From an uncultured Bacilli bacterium (GTDB taxonomy: Bacteria; Bacillota_I; Bacilli_A; RF39; UBA660): a stretch of DNA of 34,118 nt. The translations under genes and the position numbers were made by a program. The first letter of the stretch is position 1. Each line of letters begins with the position of its first letter. The notes under the pieces are model-generated. The model did no database searches. It was given only the letters and a program-made list of their open reading frames with translations, and was not told where the DNA came from. Below are positions 7,422 to 14,274 of the stretch, one piece after another. The DNA is taken from assembly GCA_947632595.1 (NCBI GenBank), contig CANRPY010000015.1, forward strand, positions 1-34,118, written 5' to 3'.

Positions 7422-10019
7422 TTATTTAGCCTCATACCAGTTATTTCCTGTTTCAATATCCACTTTAAGAGGAACATCTAGCTGGAATGTATTTTCCATA
7501 ATATCACGAACAATTTTAGAAACTTCTTCTAATTCCGAACGATAAACATTAAAAACCAATTCATCGTGTACTTGAATTAAAATCTTACTACGCAACCCTC
7601 TCTTTTGAAATTCATCATAAATCTCAACCATAGCCTTCTTTAAAATATCGGCAGCCGTTCCCTGAATAGGAGTATTTAGAGCCATTCTCTCCCCGCTACT
7701 ACGAATTAAATAGTTTTTATTTTTTAACTCTTCAATCACTCTTTTACGATTCATTAAAGTACGAACATATCCATCTTGATAAGCTTTTCTCTTCTCTTCT
7801 TCCATATATTCCCGAATTCCAGGATACGTTTCCAAATAATGATCAATAAACTTTTTAGCAGAAGCCACATCAATTCCTAAATCTTCTGATAACCCAAATC
7901 CACTAATTCCGTATAAAATACCAAAATTAACCGCTTTCGCATTACGACGCATATCTTTTGTTACTTCTTCAATAGGAACATGAAAAATATCAGATGCGGT
8001 CTTTGCATGAATATCTTTTCCTTCAATAAATGCTTTTTTTAGATTTTCTTCATGACTCATATGAGCAAATATACGAAGTTCTACTTGAGAATAATCACTC
8101 GATAACAATACAGAATCTTCATCCGGTAAGAAAGCCTTACGAATTAATTTAGAATAATCACTACGAGCAGGAATATTTTGTAAATTAGGCTCTACACTAG
8201 AAAGTCTCCCCGTACGAGTTAATGTCTGTGTAAAAATAGTATGAATTCTTCCATCTTCCCGAATTTCTTCTTGCAATCCAATGGCATAATTATTACAAAG
8301 TTTCGCAAGAGTACGATACTCCAATACTTTCTCAACAATAGGATGTAAATGAAGGACTTTATCTAAAATATCTTTACTAGTAGAATACTTCTCATCTTTT
8401 ACCCTTTTAGGATAAGGAATTCCTAAATCAATAAACAATACATTAGCAAGTTGTGAAGGAGACATAATATTAAAGTTTTTTCCAGCAAGATCATAAATCT
8501 CTTTAGAAGTTTGATCCATTTGTTCTTTTAATTCTTCCTCTACCTTTTTTAAATATTCTCTATCGACCCGAATCCCAGTATTTTCCATATCTGCAAGAAC
8601 CCTAGTAAGAGGCATTTCAATCTTTTGAAATAAGTCCATTTCCTCATTTTCTTCTAATTCTTCTTCTAATTGTTTTCGACTATCATAAATAAATTTTGCT
8701 TTTAAACAACAAACCTCTTTTAATTCCTCCCAAGAAATCTCTTTAGGTCTTTTATCTGTACCATATAAAGTTTCATAATCCGGTATTTCTACTCCAAAAT
8801 TTCTGGCAACAAAACTAATATCATCTTTAACAACATAATCAAGCAAATAAGTAGCAATCATCGTATCAAAAACAACATTTTGAAAATCAAGATTCTTTAA
8901 AACAACCAAACTTTTCTTAAAATCATAAGTATATTTAGAAACCTTTGTTGCAAATAACTCTCGATAATTTGCAAGTTCATCCCCTGAAAGAAAGTACCCA
9001 TACTCTCCATCATAAAGTCCAATACCAAGTACAGTACTTTTACTATAAATAGAACCTCTAGTCTCTAAATAAAAGGAGAAATCTTTTTCTACAAAACTAG
9101 AGAGTTCCTTTATAGTGATTTTTTCTTCTTCCTTCTTCTCTTCTTTTTTTGTGGTAGAAAAATCCAATTTTTTCAAAAGAGAATAAAATTCTAATTCTTC
9201 TAATTCTTTTACAAATTCTTCCTCATGATACCCTAGATAACGGCAATCTTCTAAGGAAAAATCAAGAGGAACTTCTCGATAAATCGTCGCAAGTTCAAAA
9301 CTATAGTAAGCATTCTCTTTATCATTTTCTAATTTTTCTTTTGTTTTCCCACTAATCTCATCAATATTTTCATAAACTCCATCCAAAGAACCATATTTAG
9401 AAATTAATTGAATAGCGGTCTTTTCACCAATTCCCTTAACTCCCGGAATATTATCACTTGCATCTCCCATAAGAGCTTTTAAATCAATCATACGAATAGG
9501 TTCTGTTTGATAAAGACGATAAAACTCTTCTTTCGTCATGAAAATAGAATCATTTTGTTTTAATAATTTAACAGTAACCTCATCACTAATCAGTTGCAAT
9601 AAATCTTTATCACTACTAACAATAGTCGCAACAAATTCCTCTTCTTCATCTACTCTTTTAGCAAGAGTCCCAATAATATCATCTGCTTCATACTGATCAA
9701 TTTCAAAGTGACGAATTCCCATAGTATCTAATACTTTTTTCGCTTCCGGAAATTGAAGTCTTAATTCATCAGGCATCGAAGCTCTACCCGCTTTATAGTC
9801 CTTATATTTATCATGTCGAAAGGTCTTTCCTTTATCAAATGCAACCATAATATAACTTGGATTTTCTTCTTTAATGATTTTATTCATCATATTAAGGAAG
9901 CCATACAATGCATTGGTAGGAAATCCTTTCGAATTTTTCATGATAACACCCTGATAAGCAGTTGCATAAAAACTACGAAATAACAAGTTGTTTCCATCGA
10001 CTAAGATTATCTTTTTCAT
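7422..10019 (-). CDS. polA: DNA polymerase I
   Basis: 865-residue repair and Okazaki-fragment polymerase. The N-terminal 5'-3' exonuclease (about 1-290) shows LVDGNNLLFRSFYA, FDKGKTFRHD, EADDIIGTLA and LMGDASDNIPGVKGIGEKTA. The middle 3'-5' exonuclease-like domain is degenerate: the first DEDD motif reads FYLETRG (first Asp replaced) and the second reads YDFKKSL. The polymerase domain has motif A SSDYSQVELRIFAH, motif B RRNAKAVNFGILYGIS and motif C QVHDELVF. ATG 10019 with AGGTGAT upstream is chosen over an open frame 5 codons earlier. It lies 30 nt downstream of the small LexA-controlled gene; an extended -10 (TG-n-TATACT) just upstream of the ribosome binding site may give it a second promoter. 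Confidence 0.97.
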   Translation of the reverse strand: MKKIILVDGNNLLFRSFYATAYQGVIMKNSKGFPTNALYGFLNMMNKIIKEENPSYIMVAFDKGKTFRHDKYKDYKAGRASMPDELRLQFPEAKKVLDTMGIRHFEIDQYEADDIIGTLAKRVDEEEEFVATIVSSDKDLLQLISDEVTVKLLKQNDSIFMTKEEFYRLYQTEPIRMIDLKALMGDASDNIPGVKGIGEKTAIQLISKYGSLDGVYENIDEISGKTKEKLENDKENAYYSFELATIYREVPLDFSLEDCRYLGYHEEEFVKELEELEFYSLLKKLDFSTTKKEEKKEEEKITIKELSSFVEKDFSFYLETRGSIYSKSTVLGIGLYDGEYGYFLSGDELANYRELFATKVSKYTYDFKKSLVVLKNLDFQNVVFDTMIATYLLDYVVKDDISFVARNFGVEIPDYETLYGTDKRPKEISWEELKEVCCLKAKFIYDSRKQLEEELEENEEMDLFQKIEMPLTRVLADMENTGIRVDREYLKKVEEELKEQMDQTSKEIYDLAGKNFNIMSPSQLANVLFIDLGIPYPKRVKDEKYSTSKDILDKVLHLHPIVEKVLEYRTLAKLCNNYAIGLQEEIREDGRIHTIFTQTLTRTGRLSSVEPNLQNIPARSDYSKLIRKAFLPDEDSVLLSSDYSQVELRIFAHMSHEENLKKAFIEGKDIHAKTASDIFHVPIEEVTKDMRRNAKAVNFGILYGISGFGLSEDLGIDVASAKKFIDHYLETYPGIREYMEEEKRKAYQDGYVRTLMNRKRVIEELKNKNYLIRSSGERMALNTPIQGTAADILKKAMVEIYDEFQKRGLRSKILIQVHDELVFNVYRSELEEVSKIVRDIMENTFQLDVPLKVDIETGNNWYEAK

Positions 10020-10036
10020 TTTTATCACCTGCAATT

Positions 10037-10042
10037 AGTATA
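10037..10042 (-). promoter_or_regulatory. Possible polA extended -10 promoter
   Basis: Minus-strand TATACT preceded by TGT (extended -10) between the small membrane gene and polA. There is no convincing -35. Transcription from it would begin almost at the polA ribosome binding site. Confidence 0.35.
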
Positions 10043-10048
10043 ACATAA

Positions 10049-10210
10049 TTATGAATGATTTATTAGGGAATTTTGAACCAAATCTTCATGAGCTTGTTGA
10101 TCTAATTTCTCAACACGGTCACTAACAAATAAAAGATATAAAACAAATAAAACATAGATGATAAAAATAATGATTCCTGTTTTAACACCCTCTCTTACGC
10201 TTTTTGCCAT
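10049..10210 (-). CDS. Small single-pass membrane protein, likely SOS-induced
   Basis: 53 residues: a basic N-terminus (MAKSVREGVK), one membrane helix (about 11-30), then an acidic/polar tail. ATG 10210 has AGGAGAG 7 nt upstream; the longer open frame upstream runs into lexA on the other strand and is not coding. Its promoter has TTGACA and TATACT 18 nt apart with a LexA box inside the spacer. It is divergent from lexA, the position held in Bacillus by the SOS division inhibitor yneA. It lacks the LysM domain of YneA, so homology is not claimed. A small membrane SOS effector, for example a division inhibitor, is an inference from context. It lies 30 nt before polA and may lead a polA-mutM operon. 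Confidence 0.75.
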   Translation of the reverse strand: MAKSVREGVKTGIIIFIIYVLFVLYLLFVSDRVEKLDQQAHEDLVQNSLINHS

Positions 10211-10240
10211 AAACAATCTCTCCTTTCTGATTACAAATTT

Positions 10241-10270
10241 AGTATACAATCGAACAATTGTTCTTGTCAA
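10241..10270 (-). promoter_or_regulatory. Promoter of the small membrane gene (-polA-mutM)
   Basis: Minus strand -35 TTGACA (10265-10270) and -10 TATACT (10241-10246) with an 18-nt spacer. The LexA box fills most of the spacer, a standard arrangement for repression. Confidence 0.75.
10251..10264. promoter_or_regulatory. LexA (SOS) box
   Basis: CGAAC-AATT-GTTCT matches the Gram-positive LexA consensus CGAACNNNNGTTCG at every position but the last. It lies between the -35 and -10 of the leftward promoter and upstream of the lexA promoter, so one operator could control both. Confidence 0.85.
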
Positions 10271-10280
10271 TAATAAAATA

Positions 10281-10292
10281 AAACATTTGTTT
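10281..10292. promoter_or_regulatory. Degenerate second LexA-like site at the lexA -35
   Basis: AAAC-ATTT-GTTT is a palindrome with one change per half from GAAC-n4-GTTC. It overlaps the first two bases of the lexA -35. A weak second operator for autoregulation is possible; a chance palindrome in AT-rich DNA is also possible. Confidence 0.35.
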
Positions 10293-10319
10293 GACATTTT
10301 ACAGATAACATGGTAAACT
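10291..10319 (+). promoter_or_regulatory. lexA promoter
   Basis: -35 TTGACA (10291-10296), 17-nt spacer, -10 TAAACT (10314-10319), 24 nt before the lexA start codon. Confidence 0.75.
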
Positions 10320-10343
10320 AATATCAGAAAGGAAGGAATGTAA

Positions 10344-10961
10344 ATGGAAAAATTAACAGGAAAACAAGTCGTAATATTAGATATTTTAAAGAAACTAATT
10401 GCTAAAAACGGATATCCACCTACCGTAAGAGAAATTGGAAAGGAAGCACACCTATCTTCTCCAGCAACCATTCATTTTCACTTAAAACAATTAGAAGAAA
10501 AAGGCTATATTAAAAAAGATGATAATAAAAACAGAACATTAGAAATCTTAGTTCCAAACGAGTATTTGGAAAAAGATGAAAAAATCGTGGATGTTCCTCT
10601 CCTTGGAAAAGTAACGGCAGGATCCCCTATTGAAGCAATTGAAATGCCAGATGAGTATTTTTCTCTTCCTGCAAATCTGATCACAAAAAATAATGAAGTA
10701 TTTACTCTAAAAGTAAGTGGAGAATCTATGATCAATGTAGGAATCTACGATGGAGATATTGTCATTGTAGAAAGAAGAAATACAGCTCGTAATGGAGAAA
10801 CAGTAGTTGCCATGAATGAAAATAATGAAGCAACCGTAAAAACCTTCTATAAAGAAAATGGTTATTTTCGCTTACAACCAGAAAACGATACAATGGCTCC
10901 TATCATATTAAAAGAATGTACAATCCTAGGAAAAGTAGTAGGATTATATCGAAAATTATAA
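10344..10961 (+). CDS. lexA: LexA repressor
   Basis: SOS repressor of 205 residues. The N-terminal winged helix-turn-helix (about 1-65) includes YPPTVREIGKEAHLSSPATIHFHLKQLEEKGYI. The autocleavage site is A92-G93 in GKVTAGSPIEA. The C-terminal S24 latent peptidase domain has nucleophile S128 (GESM) and general base K166 (EATVKTF). All residues needed for RecA-stimulated self-cleavage are present. The start has GGAAGGA upstream. It is monocistronic, ending at a bidirectional terminator with tcdA. The LexA box upstream indicates autoregulation. Confidence 0.97.
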   Translation: MEKLTGKQVVILDILKKLIAKNGYPPTVREIGKEAHLSSPATIHFHLKQLEEKGYIKKDDNKNRTLEILVPNEYLEKDEKIVDVPLLGKVTAGSPIEAIEMPDEYFSLPANLITKNNEVFTLKVSGESMINVGIYDGDIVIVERRNTARNGETVVAMNENNEATVKTFYKENGYFRLQPENDTMAPIILKECTILGKVVGLYRKL

Positions 10962-10967
10962 AAAATG

Positions 10968-10999
10968 AAAAAAGAATGAAATCAATCATTCTTTTTTTT
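10968..10999. terminator. Bidirectional terminator between lexA and tcdA
   Basis: 12-bp stem AAAAAAGAATGA/TCATTCTTTTTT with a 6-nt loop containing the tcdA stop codon. T-runs flank it on both strands. Confidence 0.85.
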
Positions 11000-11695
11000 A
11001 GCTAGTAACTTGCGAACAACATAACTGGCAATCATAATTCCTGCACAAGAAGGAACAAAACTAGAACTACCAGGAACACGGTCCGAAGTTGGAATAGGAA
11101 CTTCCCTAGAACTAAGAACCATAACCTTAGAAGAAATTTTCTCCTCTTTTACAAACTTACGAAGAATTCTAGCCAAAGGATCATTTACCGTCTTTCGAAT
11201 ATCAACAATCTCTAATTGACTAGGATCTAATTTATTTCCAGTACCCATAGAACTAATAATGGGTATTTTTCTTTTTAAGCATTCAAGAAGAACTCCCTTT
11301 TTTACAGAAACCGTGTCACACGCATCTACAAAGTAATCAATCTTTTCTTGAAATAAAACAGATAAGTTATCAAGTTGAATAAATTCACAAATAGGAACAA
11401 CTCGACAGTCTGGATTAATATCGTGAATTCTATCTCGAAAAACATCTACTTTATATTTTCCAATCGTAGAGTCAAGAGCAATAATTTGACGATTAATATT
11501 AGTAAGATCTACCTTATCATAATCCACCAGAATAACTTTTCCTACCCCACTTCTTACAAGAGACTCTACTACATAGCCTCCAACACCACCAACTCCAAGA
11601 ATCAAAACACATTTTTCTTTTAAAAGAGAAAGACTCTCTGTTCCAACAATTTTTTCGAAACGAGAGAATCTATGCGATTTTTGGATATTCTCCAT
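10982..11695 (-). CDS. tcdA: tRNA threonylcarbamoyladenosine dehydratase TcdA
   Basis: E1-like (ThiF/MoeB/HesA) ATP-dependent enzyme. In the family it cyclises N6-threonylcarbamoyladenosine at position 37 of ANN-decoding tRNAs to the cyclic form (TcdA/CsdL/YrvM). The nucleotide loop LGVGGVGGYVVESLVRSG starts at about residue 34. DYDKVDLTNINRQ and DACDTVSVK follow, and the C-terminal PGSSSFVPSCAGIMIASYVV block is typical. It has 237 residues from ATG 11695, chosen for AGGA at 6 nt. The start lies inside the preceding gene (26-nt overlap), implying translational coupling. As in Bacillus (yrvM), it lies on the far side of the 6S RNA position from aspS. Confidence 0.9.
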   Translation of the reverse strand: MENIQKSHRFSRFEKIVGTESLSLLKEKCVLILGVGGVGGYVVESLVRSGVGKVILVDYDKVDLTNINRQIIALDSTIGKYKVDVFRDRIHDINPDCRVVPICEFIQLDNLSVLFQEKIDYFVDACDTVSVKKGVLLECLKRKIPIISSMGTGNKLDPSQLEIVDIRKTVNDPLARILRKFVKEEKISSKVMVLSSREVPIPTSDRVPGSSSFVPSCAGIMIASYVVRKLLAKKKND

Positions 11696-12485
11696 CTTCC
11701 ATCCTTTTAACATATTGTTTTTGCCTAAAACGATCAGAGTGAGAAAGAGTTAGTGGTTTATCATAAACAATTTTGCTAATATAAGAAATCTTTGTATAAA
11801 TATCAGCGTTTTCTTTTGCCATATGATAATATTTTTTTAAATTACGATAATCCCTTGTGTTAATTGCACTCAAAGCCTTTAAAGTATCTTGTAGGCTTTC
11901 TTCTGGAATCGTCGTATCCGATAAAATTGTACATTCAAAGTGATTTAAGAAAGAAGCGGTCTCTGGCAAATCCGAAATTCCTGCTTCCTCTATTCTTTTT
12001 CCCAAATTCGAAGAATCTCTTGCTTCTAAAAGAATTCTTTGTAGCTTTTCAATTCTTTCTGCACTTAATGGTTCCTGAATTCCTAAATCTGCAAAAGAAA
12101 CATAACGACCTCTTTGTGGTTTTCCAGGTATTTCATTCTGCATATCTTGAATCGTCTTACTATAAAGTTGATCTAATCCATCATTTACCTTTTTAGGAGG
12201 TTGTGGAACACGATAAACATCATAGTAAGGAGAATCTGCTTCCGATTTCGTAGTAACTAAAAAATCTCTTGGATATAAAAGAGAACGGCTTCGTATAAAA
12301 TCAACAGGTGCATTTTTATCTCTAGAAGAATGATAAGTCGACTCTGAAAATTTCTCACGATTGACAATAATATCACTACTTTTTGTATGATCATACAAAA
12401 CGCTTTGACGAATTTTAGAAGCCCCTTTGAGTCTGATTTCTACATTCATAACACGTCTGTTATTGACAATAGGTAGAATTAGCAT
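11670..12485 (-). CDS. Protein of unknown function, overlaps tcdA
   Basis: 271 residues, soluble, no signal peptide or membrane helix, and no motif I recognise. The N-terminal third is basic and Ser-rich (IRLKGASKIRQSVLYDHTKSSD). The middle contains a Pro-rich linker (YRVPQPPKKVNDG). The C-terminal half looks helical. AGGTGAAGG precedes ATG 12485; a second in-frame ATG (MNVEIRLKG) 12 codons later is an alternative. The gene has a promoter just past the 6S RNA terminator, and its end overlaps the tcdA start by 26 nt, so the two proteins are made together. Codon use fits the neighbours. I cannot assign a function. Confidence 0.75.
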   Translation of the reverse strand: MLILPIVNNRRVMNVEIRLKGASKIRQSVLYDHTKSSDIIVNREKFSESTYHSSRDKNAPVDFIRSRSLLYPRDFLVTTKSEADSPYYDVYRVPQPPKKVNDGLDQLYSKTIQDMQNEIPGKPQRGRYVSFADLGIQEPLSAERIEKLQRILLEARDSSNLGKRIEEAGISDLPETASFLNHFECTILSDTTIPEESLQDTLKALSAINTRDYRNLKKYYHMAKENADIYTKISYISKIVYDKPLTLSHSDRFRQKQYVKRMEDGEYPKIA

Positions 12486-12511
12486 AGGCCTTCACCTCTC
12501 ATATAACGCAT

Positions 12512-12540
12512 AGTTTATCACAAAATGATAAAAAACACAA
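12512..12540 (-). promoter_or_regulatory. Promoter of the unknown gene-tcdA unit
   Basis: Minus strand -35 TTGTGT (12535-12540), 17-nt spacer, -10 TAAACT (12512-12517). It starts immediately after the T-run that ends the structured RNA. Confidence 0.6.
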
Positions 12541-12567
12541 TAAAAAAAGTCAGATCTTAGATACGTC
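12541..12567 (-). terminator. 3' end of the structured RNA
   Basis: The 3' half of the closing stem is followed on the minus strand by seven T (12542-12548), so RNA release is expected at about 12542-12546. Confidence 0.6.
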
Positions 12568-12727
12568 GTCGGCAACGATAAAACCTGTACCGTATGTGCA
12601 GGTGGGTGTCCATACGTCATCATTAGGATTCTTATATAAATATAAGCGTTCAACACCGATAACTGATCCAGACTCCCGTATCGTTATTATAGTCGGTTTT
12701 AATGGATCCTGTTCGTATCTATCTGAC
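12549..12727 (-). ncRNA. ssrS: Structured RNA, probable 6S RNA
   Basis: A 179-nt independent transcript fits this 328-nt gap between coding regions. Ends pair perfectly: GTCAGAT with ATCTGAC and AGATACG with CGTATCT, separated by a 3-nt bulge. Inside this closing stem is an open bubble of about 13 nt on the 5' side and 14 nt on the 3' side, the latter able to form a small CGT/ACG hairpin. The bubble is closed by AAAACC (12700-12695) with GGTTTT (12585-12580). Further pairings lie inside. One long rod with a central bubble, a strong promoter, a 3' T-run and a length near 180 nt are the hallmarks of 6S RNA, which binds sigma-A RNA polymerase. In Bacillus subtilis the 6S-1 gene lies between aspS and yrvM (tcdA), the same neighbourhood. 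The short reading frame on the opposite strand is not coding. Identity rests on structure and synteny, not on a covariance-model search. Confidence 0.65.
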
Positions 12728-12733
12728 AATTCT

Positions 12734-12763
12734 ATTATACCACTAAAAAAGAGAACTCATCAA
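12734..12763 (-). promoter_or_regulatory. Promoter of the structured RNA
   Basis: Minus strand -35 TTGATG (12758-12763), 18-nt spacer, perfect -10 TATAAT (12734-12739). The predicted start is near 12727, exactly the first base of the closing stem. Confidence 0.75.
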
Positions 12764-12813
12764 GTCTTTTCACAGGATTGACAAAGATACATAAAGTACC
12801 ATAGGTGATAAAT

Positions 12814-13569
12814 TTGCAAAAAAGAAAAAGAGAATTGTCAATTACCTTTGAAAAAATAGGCACATCCTCGAATGTCATTGTCATCCTACCCGGTTGGGGA
12901 GAAACCAAAAAAACCTTTGCATATATGATTGATCATTTAAAAAGAAACTATACCGTATACATTGTAGACTATCCAGGGTTTGGAAAAAATCCTCCCCTAA
13001 CAGAAGAAAGAGAAATAGAAGATTATGCAGAAGGAGTAAAACACTTTCTAAAACAAGAAAACATCAAAAAACCTGTTGTCATTGCTCACTCTTTTGGAGG
13101 AAGAATCGTCTCTATTTTAGCTTCCCAAGAAAAAGAAATTTTTGAAAAAATTCTCTTAATCGATGTAGCAGGAATCAAAAGAAGAAAAATAATCCCTTAT
13201 CTAAAACAAATGCTATATAAAATGTTAAAAAGAGTGGCAAAAATCATGAAAAGAAAAGATTGGGAACAAAAACTATTAAGAGCCTTCGCATCTCCTGACT
13301 ATCAAGCAATCCCTATCACAATGAGGAAAACTTTTCAAAATATCATTCAAAAAGATTTAAAGAAACACTATCAACAAATCACAACAGAAACTCTCATAAT
13401 ATGGGGAGAAAAAGATCAAGATACCCCTCTAAAAGATGCTTACTTGCTAAAGAAAATAATTAAAAATTCAGGACTCATTATTTATAAAAAAGCAAGTCAC
13501 TTTTCCTACTTAGAAAACCCAATCTTAACAAATTCCATTCTAGATCATTTCTTAAAAAAAGAAGAATAA
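12814..13569 (+). CDS. Alpha/beta-fold hydrolase
   Basis: 251-residue serine hydrolase. Seen: oxyanion region VILPGWGET (about 23-31), DYPGFGKNPP, nucleophile elbow AHSFGG with S93, acid D201 in WGEKDQDTP and H229 in ASHFSYLENP. A basic helical cap lies between (about 120-185). The fold suits an esterase, lipase or acyl-transfer role; the substrate cannot be told. I chose TTG 12814 because AGGTGAT lies 5 nt upstream; a GTG 9 nt earlier overlaps that site. A TTGACA at 12778 may be its -35, but the -10 is poor. It stands alone, convergent to the next gene. Confidence 0.85.
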   Translation: MQKRKRELSITFEKIGTSSNVIVILPGWGETKKTFAYMIDHLKRNYTVYIVDYPGFGKNPPLTEEREIEDYAEGVKHFLKQENIKKPVVIAHSFGGRIVSILASQEKEIFEKILLIDVAGIKRRKIIPYLKQMLYKMLKRVAKIMKRKDWEQKLLRAFASPDYQAIPITMRKTFQNIIQKDLKKHYQQITTETLIIWGEKDQDTPLKDAYLLKKIIKNSGLIIYKKASHFSYLENPILTNSILDHFLKKEE

Positions 13570-13581
13570 AATTTATTCTTC
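13553..13581. terminator. Terminator between the hydrolase and a membrane protein
   Basis: 10-bp stem GAAGAATAAA/TTTATTCTTC around one base (a slightly larger loop in practice). A run of seven T follows on the minus strand. It covers the stop codons of both convergent genes; on the plus strand the T-run is poorer. Confidence 0.65.
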
Positions 13582-14172
13582 TTCTAATTCTTCTAAAAGA
13601 AATTTACCATAGTAATAAGAGTCATAAGAAACACTCTCATCAATCCAAATTCGTAAAGAAATTTTCTCTTCTTCTAAATTAGGAATCATACCCGTAGTAA
13701 GAACCATTTCCTCATCTTGAAATTTCTGAACTGTTTTTCCATCCAAAGAAAAACGCAAATCCTGGTAAGAGACTATTTTATCTTCACAATCGCACATAGA
13801 AATACGATCTTGATCACGAACCAAACGAATAACATAATTGACATTATCTCCAGACCCATTTTGAAAAGAAAGAGGAATAACAGAAGACTTTAAGCCATCT
13901 TCTTCATTCAAAACATTTTGAGAACTAAGAGAAAGCAAAGACCCTGTCATAGATAAATGATTTTGATATTTTTCAGGGACAGCAGTAAAAGAAGAATCTA
14001 CCTTCAAAGCCAAATAACCTGAAAAGCAAATCGTAACCATAAAAATCACAGCTAACATAGCCAAATAGAGTCTTTCATGTTTTTTAATTGCTGAAATCAC
14101 ATGAGAAACTTCTCTACCACTATTTTTTAAAATATCTTGTTCACGAAAAACCTTTTTTCTTCTTTTTGTCAT
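13573..14172 (-). CDS. Single-pass membrane protein with extracellular domain
   Basis: 199 residues. A basic cytoplasmic head (MTKRRKKVFREQDILKNSG...) precedes one membrane helix at about 36-57 and a roughly 140-residue outer domain predicted to be mostly beta, with a CDC pair in ISMCDCED. It ends in an acidic tail (LEELEEE). No family is recognised. Start ATG has AGGTG upstream, and a -10 TATACT lies about 20 nt before it. It follows aspS on the same strand but has its own promoter. The orientation and outer domain suggest an envelope role, which is inference only. Confidence 0.75.
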   Translation of the reverse strand: MTKRRKKVFREQDILKNSGREVSHVISAIKKHERLYLAMLAVIFMVTICFSGYLALKVDSSFTAVPEKYQNHLSMTGSLLSLSSQNVLNEEDGLKSSVIPLSFQNGSGDNVNYVIRLVRDQDRISMCDCEDKIVSYQDLRFSLDGKTVQKFQDEEMVLTTGMIPNLEEEKISLRIWIDESVSYDSYYYGKFLLEELEEE

Positions 14173-14274
14173 AGAAACACCTTACTCTACGATAAGTATA
14201 TCAAAAATAAAAAGGAAAGCAAAGAAAAACTTATCAAACAAAAACGAAAGAAAAATCTGGGTTATTTTAAAACT

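Noticed and set aside
10211-10471. N-terminal extension of the small membrane gene to 140 residues
   Set aside because: It runs through the promoter, LexA box and the lexA coding region on the opposite strand; the ATG at 10210 has a good ribosome site.
12596-12781. 61-codon reading frame on the plus strand
   Set aside because: It lies across the promoter and body of the structured RNA on the other strand, has no ribosome site, and its sequence is explained by RNA pairing.
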